Source: Bacteroidales bacterium
GTDB lineage: Bacteria; Bacteroidota; Bacteroidia; Bacteroidales; UBA932
DNA length: 39,091 nt
NCBI GenBank assembly: GCA_017561665.1
Contig: JAFZBQ010000028.1
Span: forward strand, 1-39,091
Direction: 5' to 3'
Position 1 is the first letter of the stretch. Each line of letters begins with the position of its first letter. The translations under genes were made by a program, and so were the position numbers. Under the pieces are notes generated by a model. The model had not been told where the DNA came from. It saw only the letters and a list, made by a program, of their open reading frames with translations, and did no database searches. Shown piece after piece: positions 16,313 to 24,538 of this stretch.

Positions 16313-17332
16313 TTATTGAGCGTTTGAGATTTTCAGCTTGCAGCCGGGGATCAGTTTCTCTGCGCCGGTCGTAACCACCTCAACACCCTCTTGAATCTCG
16401 TCGGAAATAACCTCGATCTTATCGTCAAAACGCTGGCCCATCTGCACGAATACTCGCCTTGCCACACCGCCGTCGTTGACATAGACGTAGCGGTCGTTGG
16501 CGCCGGTGAGTTTCTGCACCGACTGATAGGGCATCAGCAGCGCGGTGCTCTTGCCCATCTCCAGAGATGTGTGGACATACATACCCGGGCGCAGCCGCTC
16601 GTCGTTGTTGGGCACGCGCACCTTGACGTTGAAGGTGTGCGAAGAGGCGTCGATGGTGGGGTAAACTATCTCGATGGTGGCGGGGAATACGGTGTCGGGG
16701 AAGATTTCGGAATGGACATCCACCTTCATACCGGCCTTTACCAGAGGATAATAAGTCTCGGGGATGGCCATCAGCGCCTTGAGGGTGTTAACCTGGGTGA
16801 GTTCCAGGATGGCCTGTCCGTTATAGAGTTCTCCGTCCTCATAGTTCTTGGCCGATATTACACCGGAAAACTGTGCCCGCACGTATGTATTGGCCGCCAG
16901 GAACCGCAGGGTCTCCTCCGTCTGGTCGTAGCTGAGCTTGGTCTGGTCGTAGGTCTGCTGCGACACCGCCCCAGATGCCACGAGCGCCTCCAGGCGGCTG
17001 AGTTCCAGCGCCAGGTTGGCGAAGGTCAGCTTGGTGGTGTTGTACTGCTGCTGATCCATCCTGACAAGGGTGGCGCCGCGGCCAACACGGCTGCCGACAT
17101 CTACATAGATGTGCTCTATGCGACCGGTAACGCCCGGCGCAACGCTCATCTTCTGCCACCCCTCAAGAGTCGTGGAAACGTCGATGGTGCGCATGACCTC
17201 TACCGGATGGAGCACGGTGGTCTCCACCAGCTCTTCCCTGTCGACCGGCTGTGCCGTATTCTTTGACTGCTGCTTGCACGAGACGGCAAGCGCGGCCAGG
17301 AAACATATCGTCAAAAGTGTATATCTCTTCAT
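16313..17332 (-). CDS. RND efflux membrane fusion lipoprotein
   Basis: This periplasmic adaptor connects the RND pump to the outer-membrane channel. The 339-residue product has a lipoprotein signal with Cys at residue 19 (LAVSC). The barrel-sandwich/lipoyl half begins at GRIEHIYVDVGSRVGRGATLVRMD. A helical hairpin rich in L, E and Q covers about residues 98-133. The second lipoyl half, RAQFSGVISAKNYEDGE, is followed by the beta-barrel part, PTIDASSHTFNVKVRVPN. It is the middle gene of the pump operon, 5 nt after the TolC-like gene. Confidence 0.93.
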   Translation of the reverse strand: MKRYTLLTICFLAALAVSCKQQSKNTAQPVDREELVETTVLHPVEVMRTIDVSTTLEGWQKMSVAPGVTGRIEHIYVDVGSRVGRGATLVRMDQQQYNTTKLTFANLALELSRLEALVASGAVSQQTYDQTKLSYDQTEETLRFLAANTYVRAQFSGVISAKNYEDGELYNGQAILELTQVNTLKALMAIPETYYPLVKAGMKVDVHSEIFPDTVFPATIEIVYPTIDASSHTFNVKVRVPNNDERLRPGMYVHTSLEMGKSTALLMPYQSVQKLTGANDRYVYVNDGGVARRVFVQMGQRFDDKIEVISDEIQEGVEVVTTGAEKLIPGCKLKISNAQ

Positions 17333-17337
17333 AACTG

Positions 17338-18642
17338 CTATTTGTTCAAGAGTTTTTCAAGGGCGATGCGTGCATTCAGGAACTCCATAATGGACTGCAC
17401 GTAGGTGCTCTGCGCGTTGATAAGGGTCGTGCCGGTGTTGGTCAGGTCCATTGCCGACGAATAACCGTGCTCGTATCGCTTGGAGATGTTGTCGAACACC
17501 CTCTGGGTCACCTCCATATTCTGTTTCTGGGCATTGTAGGTGTCGTAGGCAGTGGAGAGGTTGTAGCACAGCTGGCTGTGCTGTACCAGCAGCGACTGCT
17601 CTGTGTCGTGCATCGAGTTCTGCTGTTTCTCGTATGCCAGGCGGGCTGCCTGTACCTTCTTTGTCTGCTGCATGGAGGTGAACAGAGGCACGGAAAGCGT
17701 TGCTCCCACCATATTCGGAGGCGTCATGTTCATCACGTTGGCATCCTTGCTCAGATATTCCTTGTAGCTGTATTGGTGGTATGCCGTAATAGACGGCATC
17801 GCGCCCATTATCGTGGCGTCCAGCTGCTTCTTGCTCAGCTCTGTATTCTGCTGCGCCAGCTGCCAGGCATAATTGCGTTCCATGTCGAACTCCTCGCCCA
17901 CCAGATTCAGATAATCGTCTATCGCCATCAACCGCTCCAGAGTGTCGGTCAAATCTATCTCGGTGTCGACATCCACGTCCAGAAGCAGACGCATAGAGTT
18001 GTAGGTCATCTCCAAAGCCCGTTTGCTGCTGGCGATGCTGTTTTCCAGCTGCGCCGCCTGAACGGCGATCTGGTCGGCGGCGGTCTGTTCGCTAGTACCC
18101 ACCCTAACGGCGGTCAGTGTCATCTCGTGCAAACGCTGAAGACACTCCAGGTTCTTGCCCAGCAGGTTCAGCACCTCTTCAGAAACCAGAGCGGAGAGAT
18201 AGAGTGTCTTGACCTGGTTTGTTATATCCTGTTCGCTCTGCTGAAGGCTGATGTCCGACATTTTTTTGGAAATCTCGCTTATCTGGGCATTTACCAGCAT
18301 CGACGGAGTGAATGTCATACTGGAACGTACTCCGAGAGTAACGTACGGCGGCATCGCAATGGTCATACCGCGCAGGTCCATCTCGTAGCCCATAAAGTTG
18401 GAATAGTCGGCGCTGGCTGTTATCTGCGGCAGCATCGAGGCTATCGCGGCCCACTTGTTGGCCTGGGCTATCTTAATGTCAAGGGCTGCGTTGGCCAGCG
18501 CGGTGTTGCGCTCCAGCGCCATATCCATGGCCTGCTGCAGAGACAGCGACAACCGCCCCTGTGCAGAAACAGGGAAGGTGGCAACCAGACAGGCAAGCGA
18601 AACCAGCCCCTGCAAAACCACCTTCTTTATGTTGAATCTCAT
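17338..18642 (-). CDS. TolC-like outer-membrane efflux protein
   Basis: This is the outer-membrane channel of the tripartite pump. The 434-residue product carries a signal peptide (MRFNIKKVVLQGLVSLACLV, cleaved after PVSA). It then shows two repeats of long helices: LQQAMDMALERNTALANAALDIKIA near the start and LAQQNTELSKKQLDATIMGAMPSITAYHQYSY in the second half. The C-terminal NTGTTLINAQSTYVQSIMEFLNARIALEKLL is typical. It leads the seven-gene minus-strand run TolC-like, adaptor, RND pump, PII-like, trxA, barrel, prenyl synthase. No clear promoter is seen in the 57 nt upstream. Confidence 0.93.
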   Translation of the reverse strand: MRFNIKKVVLQGLVSLACLVATFPVSAQGRLSLSLQQAMDMALERNTALANAALDIKIAQANKWAAIASMLPQITASADYSNFMGYEMDLRGMTIAMPPYVTLGVRSSMTFTPSMLVNAQISEISKKMSDISLQQSEQDITNQVKTLYLSALVSEEVLNLLGKNLECLQRLHEMTLTAVRVGTSEQTAADQIAVQAAQLENSIASSKRALEMTYNSMRLLLDVDVDTEIDLTDTLERLMAIDDYLNLVGEEFDMERNYAWQLAQQNTELSKKQLDATIMGAMPSITAYHQYSYKEYLSKDANVMNMTPPNMVGATLSVPLFTSMQQTKKVQAARLAYEKQQNSMHDTEQSLLVQHSQLCYNLSTAYDTYNAQKQNMEVTQRVFDNISKRYEHGYSSAMDLTNTGTTLINAQSTYVQSIMEFLNARIALEKLLNK

Positions 18643-18699
18643 ATTGCTATACGTTGAACGCTCTTATGCTGCAAAAATCAAGCCGCAGGCTGTTCAAAA

Positions 18700-20514
18700 T
18701 CAATCCAAACTATGGCTCAGACGCTTGTTTATCTCCACAAACGGTTCTTCGTTGAATTTGAAAACTTTGCGGTCGTATGTAAAGATGCCGTTGAGCTCCG
18801 TTTCACAGTCTGTAGTCTGGGTATAGATAGCGGCTGATATTGCCATCTGGTCCACATTCTTGAAAATCTGCTTCACAAGTCCGACATACTTGTCGGTGAG
18901 GGTCTCGGAATCGCCAATCATCTGGCGGTAACCCCAGCCGTCGTCTACCCAGGTGTGTTCCGGGATGCGAAGGCCCAGGCCGCCAAATTCACCCATTACC
19001 ACAACATAGTCCTTATGGGGATAGGAGAACGGCAGCGGATTCTCGCGATAGTTGTGGAAGTCGATCAAATCGCCGCAGGGCATCAGGTTGCCGCCGCTGG
19101 CGGGATTTACCAGGCGGGTGGGATCCATCAACTTGGTGCGGGTTGCGATTTCCATAGTGTGGAATTGGCCCCAGGCTTCGTTGAAAGGCACCCAGACAAT
19201 GATGCAGGGGTGATTGTACAGTTGATTGACTATGCCGTACCAGTCTCTCCAATACTGATTCTGACTCTCCGCACTGCGGGTTGTCTCCGGCTCGGGACCT
19301 TCGCGCAGATCGGCAGCACATTCCCAGGTCTGACCGTTGGAATAGTCTCCGGAAGGCATATCCTGCCATACCATCACACCCAGACGGTCGCAATGATAGT
19401 ACCAGCGGTCGGGCTCGACCTTGACGTGCTTGCGGATGGTGTTGTAACCCAGCTCTTTGGTGCGGCGGATGTCAAACTCCAGCGCCTCGTCGGTGGGGGC
19501 GGTGTAGAGGCCGTCGGGCCACCAGCCCTGATCCAGCGGACCGAAGCAGAATATAGGCTTGTTGTTGAGGGCGATACGAAGCGTTCCGAAGCCGTCCTGA
19601 TTGACCGACACCTTGCGCATCGCGCTGTAGCTCTTCACCCGGTCCACGGTTTTGCCGCCGTCCTTGACGGTGATTTTGAAATCGTAGAGGAACGGGTCGT
19701 CCGGGGTCCAGAGCTTGAGATCTTTCATCTTGATGTTGATATCCTTGCCGGCCTCGCCTTTGCCCGATGCCACCTGCTTCTTGCCGTCAAAAATCTTGAC
19801 CTCGACGGTGCCCTTGCCGGTGGAAGTTGCAGCGTTGACGGTGAAGGTCTCCAAATCCAGGTATGGGGTTATCCTGAGATTGCTGATATGGGTTTCGCTC
19901 ACCGGCTCCAGCCAGATAGTCTGCCAGATACCCGACACGGGCGTGTACCAGATGCCGCTGGCCTCACAACGCTGCTTGCCAACCGCCTGATAGCCGGTAT
20001 CGGTGGCGTCGGTGACCTTGATCACGATTTCATTCTCGCCTTTCTTGAGGTATTTTGTGACATCTTCGCTGATGGCTGTGAATCCGCCGACGTGCTTGCG
20101 GACAAATTCACCGTTGATCTTGATCTCCGCCACGCAGTCGATGCCGCCACAGTTGAGCAGCACGTGGTCTTTGAGATAGCTGGCGGGAACCGTGATCTTG
20201 GTGGAATATATGATCACTGAGTCGCGGCGCAAACGCTGGCCGACTCCGGAAAGCGCGCTCTCGAAGGGGAACGGCACAAGAATCTTACCTACTGTGTCGA
20301 ATGCCCTGAAATCCCAGAAACCGTTGAGGTTCATCCACTGCTCGCGGACCATCTGCGGACGGGGATATTCGGGGAGCACGTTTGTGGGATCCAGGTTCTC
20401 GCCCCAGGAGGTGAGAATATGGTCACCGGCAGGCGCCCAGTCGTATGTCTGTTTCTTTTCGGTGCAGGCTGCCACAACAATCACCGCAGCCACAATCAGC
20501 AAAAATTTCTTCAT
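18700..20514 (-). CDS. Glycoside hydrolase family 2 lipoprotein
   Basis: The 604-residue product is a GH2-type beta-glycosidase (galactosidase, glucuronidase or mannosidase class; substrate not decidable). A lipoprotein signal ends at C17 (VVAAC). The N-terminal sugar-binding domain is visible around FESALSGVG and KYLKKGENEIVIKVTDA, followed by an immunoglobulin-like domain. The TIM barrel carries the acid/base E446 in VPFNEAWGQFH and the nucleophile E509 in VMGEFGGLG. HCDRLGVMVWQDMPSGDYS is a usual GH2 stretch. At 604 residues it is shorter than LacZ and lacks the C-terminal domain of large galactosidases. It stands alone between the efflux run and the ribosomal genes. Confidence 0.9.
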   Translation of the reverse strand: MKKFLLIVAAVIVVAACTEKKQTYDWAPAGDHILTSWGENLDPTNVLPEYPRPQMVREQWMNLNGFWDFRAFDTVGKILVPFPFESALSGVGQRLRRDSVIIYSTKITVPASYLKDHVLLNCGGIDCVAEIKINGEFVRKHVGGFTAISEDVTKYLKKGENEIVIKVTDATDTGYQAVGKQRCEASGIWYTPVSGIWQTIWLEPVSETHISNLRITPYLDLETFTVNAATSTGKGTVEVKIFDGKKQVASGKGEAGKDINIKMKDLKLWTPDDPFLYDFKITVKDGGKTVDRVKSYSAMRKVSVNQDGFGTLRIALNNKPIFCFGPLDQGWWPDGLYTAPTDEALEFDIRRTKELGYNTIRKHVKVEPDRWYYHCDRLGVMVWQDMPSGDYSNGQTWECAADLREGPEPETTRSAESQNQYWRDWYGIVNQLYNHPCIIVWVPFNEAWGQFHTMEIATRTKLMDPTRLVNPASGGNLMPCGDLIDFHNYRENPLPFSYPHKDYVVVMGEFGGLGLRIPEHTWVDDGWGYRQMIGDSETLTDKYVGLVKQIFKNVDQMAISAAIYTQTTDCETELNGIFTYDRKVFKFNEEPFVEINKRLSHSLD

Positions 20515-20528
20515 ATCGGTAATAAAAA

Positions 20529-20563
20529 AATAAAAGATCAGCCTACAAAGCTAATCTTTTATT
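20529..20563 (-). terminator. Terminator of rplM-rpsI-rpsB-tsf
   Basis: AATAAAAGAT (20529-20538) pairs perfectly with ATCTTTTATT (20554-20563). AGC/GCT (20540-20542/20550-20552) pair inside, with a 7-nt loop. On the minus strand a run of T follows. TAGCTTTG (minus strand, 20546-20553) in the same hairpin also matches a -7 box and could start the GH2 message. Confidence 0.65.
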
Positions 20564-20584
20564 CTTAAAAATGAGGTTATTTCT

Positions 20585-21580
20585 TTAGTCGCTCAGCGAG
20601 AAGCGGCAGAAAGCAACAACTTTGGCCTCGGGATCCACGCTCTTGATGTGGTCCTTGACGCTGATCTTGCCTTCCATAACGAACTCCTGGTTCTCCAGGG
20701 TCTGCTCCTTGAAGAACTTGGCCAGACGACCTTTTGCGATGTTCTGAATCATCGCCTCGTTGAGGTTTGCAGCCTGGGCTGCACCCACGGTAGCGATAAT
20801 CTCGCGTGCCTGAGCTGCCTGAGCCTCTGTGAGCCAACCCTTTGCAGTGTTGGAAGAGATGTGGTCGTCGCTGTCGCAATGAGCCGGGTTGATGCCGGCT
20901 TTCTTGAGGGCGTTGTCCACAGCCTTGCGGATCTGCTCTTCTTTGGTCTTCTCGATTGCGACATCCATTTCCTGCTTAACCACGCTCTCGGGAACGCTTG
21001 CCTCGTCTACAGCAACAGGTTTCATGGAAGTAACCTGCATTGCGATGTGCTTAGCCAGGTCTGCGGGAACCTCTTTGTTGAAGCCGACGATAGCGCCGTC
21101 TTTGCGGGTGAAGTGGATGTAAGAGCCGATGAAAGGAGCCTGCAGCTTAGCGTAGTAAGCAATCTGATGCTTCTCGCCGCACTTTGCAGCCTGCTCGGTG
21201 ATGAATTCGGCAACAGTCTGGCCGTTTGCCATCTTTGCATTCTCAAGGCCTTCCTTGTTCTCGGGAAGAGTAGCCATAGCTGCATCAGCTACGGACTCTG
21301 CAAGAGCCTTGAACTCTGCGGTAGCGGATACGAAGTCGGTCTCACAGCCGAGAGCCACCAGGATAGCGGTCTTGCCGTCGGGAGTGATGCGTGCGATAAC
21401 TGCACCTTCGTTGGTCTCGCGGTCAGCGCGCTTAGCTGCAACCAGCTTACCTTTTTCGCGGATGATTTCCTGTGCGCGGTTGAAGTCGCCTTCGGCCTCT
21501 ACGAGAGCCTTCTTGCAGTCCATCATACCTGCGCCGGTCATTTTGCGCAACTTTGCAACATCTACTGCTTTAATTTCCAT
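20585..21580 (-). CDS. tsf: Elongation factor Ts
   Basis: EF-Ts exchanges GDP for GTP on EF-Tu. The 331-residue protein begins with the helical domain VAKLRKMTGAGMMDCKKALVEAEGD, the family's first signature. The EF-Tu contact ALGCETDFVSATAEFKALAE follows at about 75-95, and the two core subdomains come after. The length equals that of Bacteroides EF-Ts, longer than that of E. coli. It follows rpsB by 26 nt. Confidence 0.97.
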   Translation of the reverse strand: MEIKAVDVAKLRKMTGAGMMDCKKALVEAEGDFNRAQEIIREKGKLVAAKRADRETNEGAVIARITPDGKTAILVALGCETDFVSATAEFKALAESVADAAMATLPENKEGLENAKMANGQTVAEFITEQAAKCGEKHQIAYYAKLQAPFIGSYIHFTRKDGAIVGFNKEVPADLAKHIAMQVTSMKPVAVDEASVPESVVKQEMDVAIEKTKEEQIRKAVDNALKKAGINPAHCDSDDHISSNTAKGWLTEAQAAQAREIIATVGAAQAANLNEAMIQNIAKGRLAKFFKEQTLENQEFVMEGKISVKDHIKSVDPEAKVVAFCRFSLSD

Positions 21581-21606
21581 CTCGATTGATTTTTTCGGTT
21601 AAAAAA

Positions 21607-22431
21607 TTACTCAGCGGGCTTCTCTTCTGCTGCGGGAGCTTCTGCCTTGGGTTCTTCCTTGCGGGTGCGGCGTGCGCGAACCTTCTTTACAGGAGCTTCA
21701 GCTTCCTGCTCGCCTTTCTCTTCTGCCTCTTTGTCCTTGTCCATCTGGCGCTCCTGTGAACCCTCTGCGATAGCAGCGCACATAGCGTCCATAACGATAG
21801 CGATAGACTTGGCAGCATCGTCGTTTGCCGGAATTACATAATCAATGTTGGTGGGATCGCAACAAGTATCAACCATTGCAAATACCGGAATGTTCAGACG
21901 ATTCGCCTCTTTTACGGCGTTGATCTCTTTCTGTACGTCCACTACGAACAGTGCCGAAGGGAGGCGTGCGAGATCCTTGATGGAACCGAGGTTCTTCTCG
22001 AGTTTGGCTTTCTGACGGTCAATCTGCAGACGCTCGCGCTTTGCCAGAGTGTCGTAAGTGCCGTCTTCTTTCATCTTGTCGATGTTGGTCATCTTCTTGA
22101 CAGCCTTGCGGATGGTGGGGAAGTTGGTGAGCATGCCACCAGCCCAGCGCTCTGTAACGTAGGGCATGCCTACTGCCTGAGCCTTCTCTGCCACGATATC
22201 CTTAGCCTGTTTCTTGGTAGCTACGAAGAGCACCTTGCGGCCCGTGCGTGCGAGCTGCTTGAGTGCCATAGCTGCCTCATCTATTTTGACAACAGTCTTG
22301 TGCAGGTCGATGATGTGGATTCCGTTCTTCTCCATGAAGATGTAGGGAGCCATTTTAGGATTCCATTTTCTCTTCTGGTGACCGAAGTGAACACCTGCAT
22401 CAAGCAAGTCTTGGAAATTAGTTCTTGACAT
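21607..22431 (-). CDS. rpsB: 30S ribosomal protein S2
   Basis: S2 binds the 30S body and is needed for S1 binding. In this 274-residue protein, MSRTNFQDLLDAGVHFGHQ is the usual start. RWAGGMLTNFPTIRKAVKKM and LPSALFVVDVQKEINAVKEA are also conserved. A tail of about 45 residues is rich in E, K, A and R (EEKGEQEAEAPVKKVRARRTRKEE), as in other Bacteroidales. It pairs with tsf as in most bacteria. Confidence 0.97.
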   Translation of the reverse strand: MSRTNFQDLLDAGVHFGHQKRKWNPKMAPYIFMEKNGIHIIDLHKTVVKIDEAAMALKQLARTGRKVLFVATKKQAKDIVAEKAQAVGMPYVTERWAGGMLTNFPTIRKAVKKMTNIDKMKEDGTYDTLAKRERLQIDRQKAKLEKNLGSIKDLARLPSALFVVDVQKEINAVKEANRLNIPVFAMVDTCCDPTNIDYVIPANDDAAKSIAIVMDAMCAAIAEGSQERQMDKDKEAEEKGEQEAEAPVKKVRARRTRKEEPKAEAPAAEEKPAE

Positions 22432-22597
22432 TTTGTTTAGTGTTAGTTTTGTTTGTTTCTCTTTTCATCAATATGAGGGTAGCAATCACTTTGACTGGTC
22501 TCTCATATTTTCCGCAGCAGTACAAACTACAGGTAGCAATAATATTGATCCTATAATTTTAAATAGCTGCTGTGCGTAATGTAAATCAGTGTTAATG
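22432..22597 (-). other. Leader region before rpsB with inverted and direct repeats
   Basis: This 166-nt gap separates rpsI from rpsB within the operon, where other gaps are 2-26 nt. AATATGAG (22470-22477) is inverted at 22502-22509 (CTCATATT). GGTAGCAAT is directly repeated at 22478-22486 and 22532-22540. The region is AT-rich. It could be a binding site for S2, as ribosomal-protein leaders often are. No exact -7 promoter match is seen. Confidence 0.4.
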
Positions 22598-22987
22598 TTA
22601 ACGTTTGCTGAACTGGAAGCGCTTACGTGCACCAGGCTGGCCGGGTTTCTTTCTCTCGACCTCGCGAGCATCGCGGGTGAGGAAGCCGTTAGACTTGAGA
22701 ACCGGGCGGTAAGCCTCTGCGTCCACTTTGCAAAGAGCGCGAGCTATCGCAAGGCGGAGTGCCTCTGCCTGACCTTTGATTCCGCCGCCATCAAGATTGG
22801 CCTTGATGTCGAAAGAAGCGAGGGTGTCGGTAACATCCAGGGGCTGACGGACGATGTAGCGGAGAGTGTCCTCTTTGAAATACTCGTCCATTGTGCGGCC
22901 GTTGATGGTGATGTTGCCTTTGCCGGGGCATACATAAACGCGAGCAACTGCTGATTTACGTCTTCCAAGGGCGTTGATTAATTCCAT
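22598..22987 (-). CDS. rpsI: 30S ribosomal protein S9
   Basis: S9 contacts the anticodon of P-site tRNA through its C-terminal tail. The 129-residue product has [24 protein letters not shown] at the start and the end [18 protein letters not shown], with the universal SKR terminus. It follows rplM by 2 nt. Confidence 0.97.
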   Translation of the reverse strand: MELINALGRRKSAVARVYVCPGKGNITINGRTMDEYFKEDTLRYIVRQPLDVTDTLASFDIKANLDGGGIKGQAEALRLAIARALCKVDAEAYRPVLKSNGFLTRDAREVERKKPGQPGARKRFQFSKR

Positions 22988-22989
22988 GC

Positions 22990-23442
22990 TTAAATTTCGT
23001 TAAGAGTAATAGTTTTAGGGTTCTGAGCCTGGTGAGGATGCTCGCTGCCTACATAAAGGTGCAGGTTCTTGAACTGCTGCTCACCAAGACGTGTGCGGGG
23101 AAGCATACCGCGAACGGCGTGCTCGAGTACGGCCAGGGGTTTGCGTGAGAACAAATCCTTGGGGGTGGTGAAGCGCTGGCCTCCGGGATAGCCGGTGTGG
23201 CGTACGTACACCTTGTCTGTCATCTTCTTGCCGGTGAGACGCACCTTGTCTGCATTGACGATGATAACATTGTCACCGCAGTCTGCGTTGGGCGTGAAGT
23301 TGGGTTTGTTTTTGCCGCGGAGCAAAATTGCAACCCTGCTTGCCAGACGACCAAGGACCTGATCGGTAGCATCGATGACAACCCACTCTTTCGAGGAGTT
23401 CTCTTTGTTGACCGACTTGGTTTTGTAACTTAATGTGTCCAC
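22990..23442 (-). CDS. rplM: 50S ribosomal protein L13
   Basis: L13 is an early assembly protein of the 50S subunit. The 150-residue chain contains [25 protein letters not shown], then [12 protein letters not shown] and [12 protein letters not shown], the L13 signature. It leads the rplM-rpsI-rpsB-tsf run and follows a consensus promoter at 23504-23534. Confidence 0.97.
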   Translation of the reverse strand: MDTLSYKTKSVNKENSSKEWVVIDATDQVLGRLASRVAILLRGKNKPNFTPNADCGDNVIIVNADKVRLTGKKMTDKVYVRHTGYPGGQRFTTPKDLFSRKPLAVLEHAVRGMLPRTRLGEQQFKNLHLYVGSEHPHQAQNPKTITLNEI

Positions 23443-23503
23443 AGTCTGTTGATTTATTGGTTAATACTTGTTTGTTGCGACCCAGCTTTGGTCTGGGGGG
23501 CTG

Positions 23504-23534
23504 CAAAGGTAGATAATTTTTTCAAAGCAGCAAA
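23504..23534 (-). promoter_or_regulatory. Promoter of the rplM operon
   Basis: On the minus strand, TTTG (23531-23534), 19 nt and TACCTTTG (23504-23511) match the Bacteroidota consensus. The leader to rplM would be about 55 nt. Confidence 0.78.
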
Positions 23535-23554
23535 AATATGTTACCTTCGCCGCC

Positions 23555-24529
23555 GTGAAGCTGGGAAATATAGAATTCGGGCCTCGGCCGCTGTTTCTGG
23601 CGCCTATGGAGGACGTCACCGACGCCTCCTTCCGCTACATCTGCAAGAAGTTCGGCGCCGACATGGTCTACACCGAATTCGTTTCGAGCGACGCCCTGGT
23701 CCGCGACGTCCCAAAATCGCTGGCAAAATTCACCATCTACGACTACGAACGCCCCATCGGCATCCAGATTTACGGCAACATTCCCGACGCCATGGTCGAC
23801 TCCGCCGTCAAGGTAGAGAAGGCCAATCCGGACGTGATTGACATCAACTTCGGCTGCCCGGTAAAGAAGATCGCGGGGCGCGGCGCCGGCAGCGGCATGA
23901 TGCGCGAACCCGACAAGATGGTCGAAATCACCCGCCGCGTGGTGGAGGCGGTGCACACTCCTGTCACCGTCAAGACCCGCCTGGGATGGGACAACGACTC
24001 CAAGATAATAGTGGACTTGGCCGAAAGGCTGCAGGATGCCGGCATCGCCGCTCTCACCATCCACGGCCGCACTCGCGCCCAGATGTACAAGGGTGAGGCG
24101 GACTGGAGCCTGATCGGCGCGGTGAAGAACAACCCGCGGATGCACATTCCTATAATAGGCAATGGCGACATAAAAACTCCGCAGGATGCAAAAAACGCCT
24201 TTGACCGCTACGGAGTCGATGCCATAATGATTGGCCGCGCAAGTTTTGGCCATCCGTGGATCTTCAGCGAAATCAGGCATTACCTCGATACCGGAGAGGA
24301 ACTGCCTCCGATGTCGGTGGCCGACCGCGTGGCGCTGGCCAAGGACCACCTGACAAAATCGATAGAGATAAAGGGCGAACGCCGCGGCGTGTTCGAGATG
24401 CGCCGCCATCTGGCCTGTTACTTTAAAGGTTTGGAAAATTTCAAGGAAACCCGACTGAAATTGGTAACTTTGACCGACATTGACGAATTGATGAAAACCC
24501 TCGACTACGTCGGGGAGCACTGGCAATAA
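23555..24529 (+). CDS. dusB: tRNA-dihydrouridine synthase
   Basis: Dus enzymes reduce uridines in the D-loop of tRNA with FMN and NADPH. The 324-residue protein shows LFLAPMEDVTDASFRYICKKFGAD, the active-site C101 in INFGCPVKKIAGRGAGS, the FMN contact TIHGRTRAQMYKGEADW and the GNGDIKTPQDA and MIGRASFGHPW motifs. The DusB group is likely but not proven. The GTG at 23555 is chosen because it gives the homologous start KLGNIEFG. A -7-like TACCTTCG (23542-23549, one mismatch) sits only 5 nt before it, so the message may be nearly leaderless. lpxK follows after 9 nt. Confidence 0.92.
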   Translation: MKLGNIEFGPRPLFLAPMEDVTDASFRYICKKFGADMVYTEFVSSDALVRDVPKSLAKFTIYDYERPIGIQIYGNIPDAMVDSAVKVEKANPDVIDINFGCPVKKIAGRGAGSGMMREPDKMVEITRRVVEAVHTPVTVKTRLGWDNDSKIIVDLAERLQDAGIAALTIHGRTRAQMYKGEADWSLIGAVKNNPRMHIPIIGNGDIKTPQDAKNAFDRYGVDAIMIGRASFGHPWIFSEIRHYLDTGEELPPMSVADRVALAKDHLTKSIEIKGERRGVFEMRRHLACYFKGLENFKETRLKLVTLTDIDELMKTLDYVGEHWQ

Positions 24530-24538
24530 TTATTATAG

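Noticed and set aside
13139-16327. A 1062-codon open frame on the plus strand opposite the RND pump
   Set aside because: It is the mirror of the pump's codon use in GC-rich DNA. It is His/Asp/Gly-rich and without domain marks, while the minus strand holds clear RND motifs.
17467-20220. Long plus-strand open frames opposite the TolC-like gene and the GH2 gene
   Set aside because: They have no recognisable motif or signal, and the opposite strand codes for intact known families.
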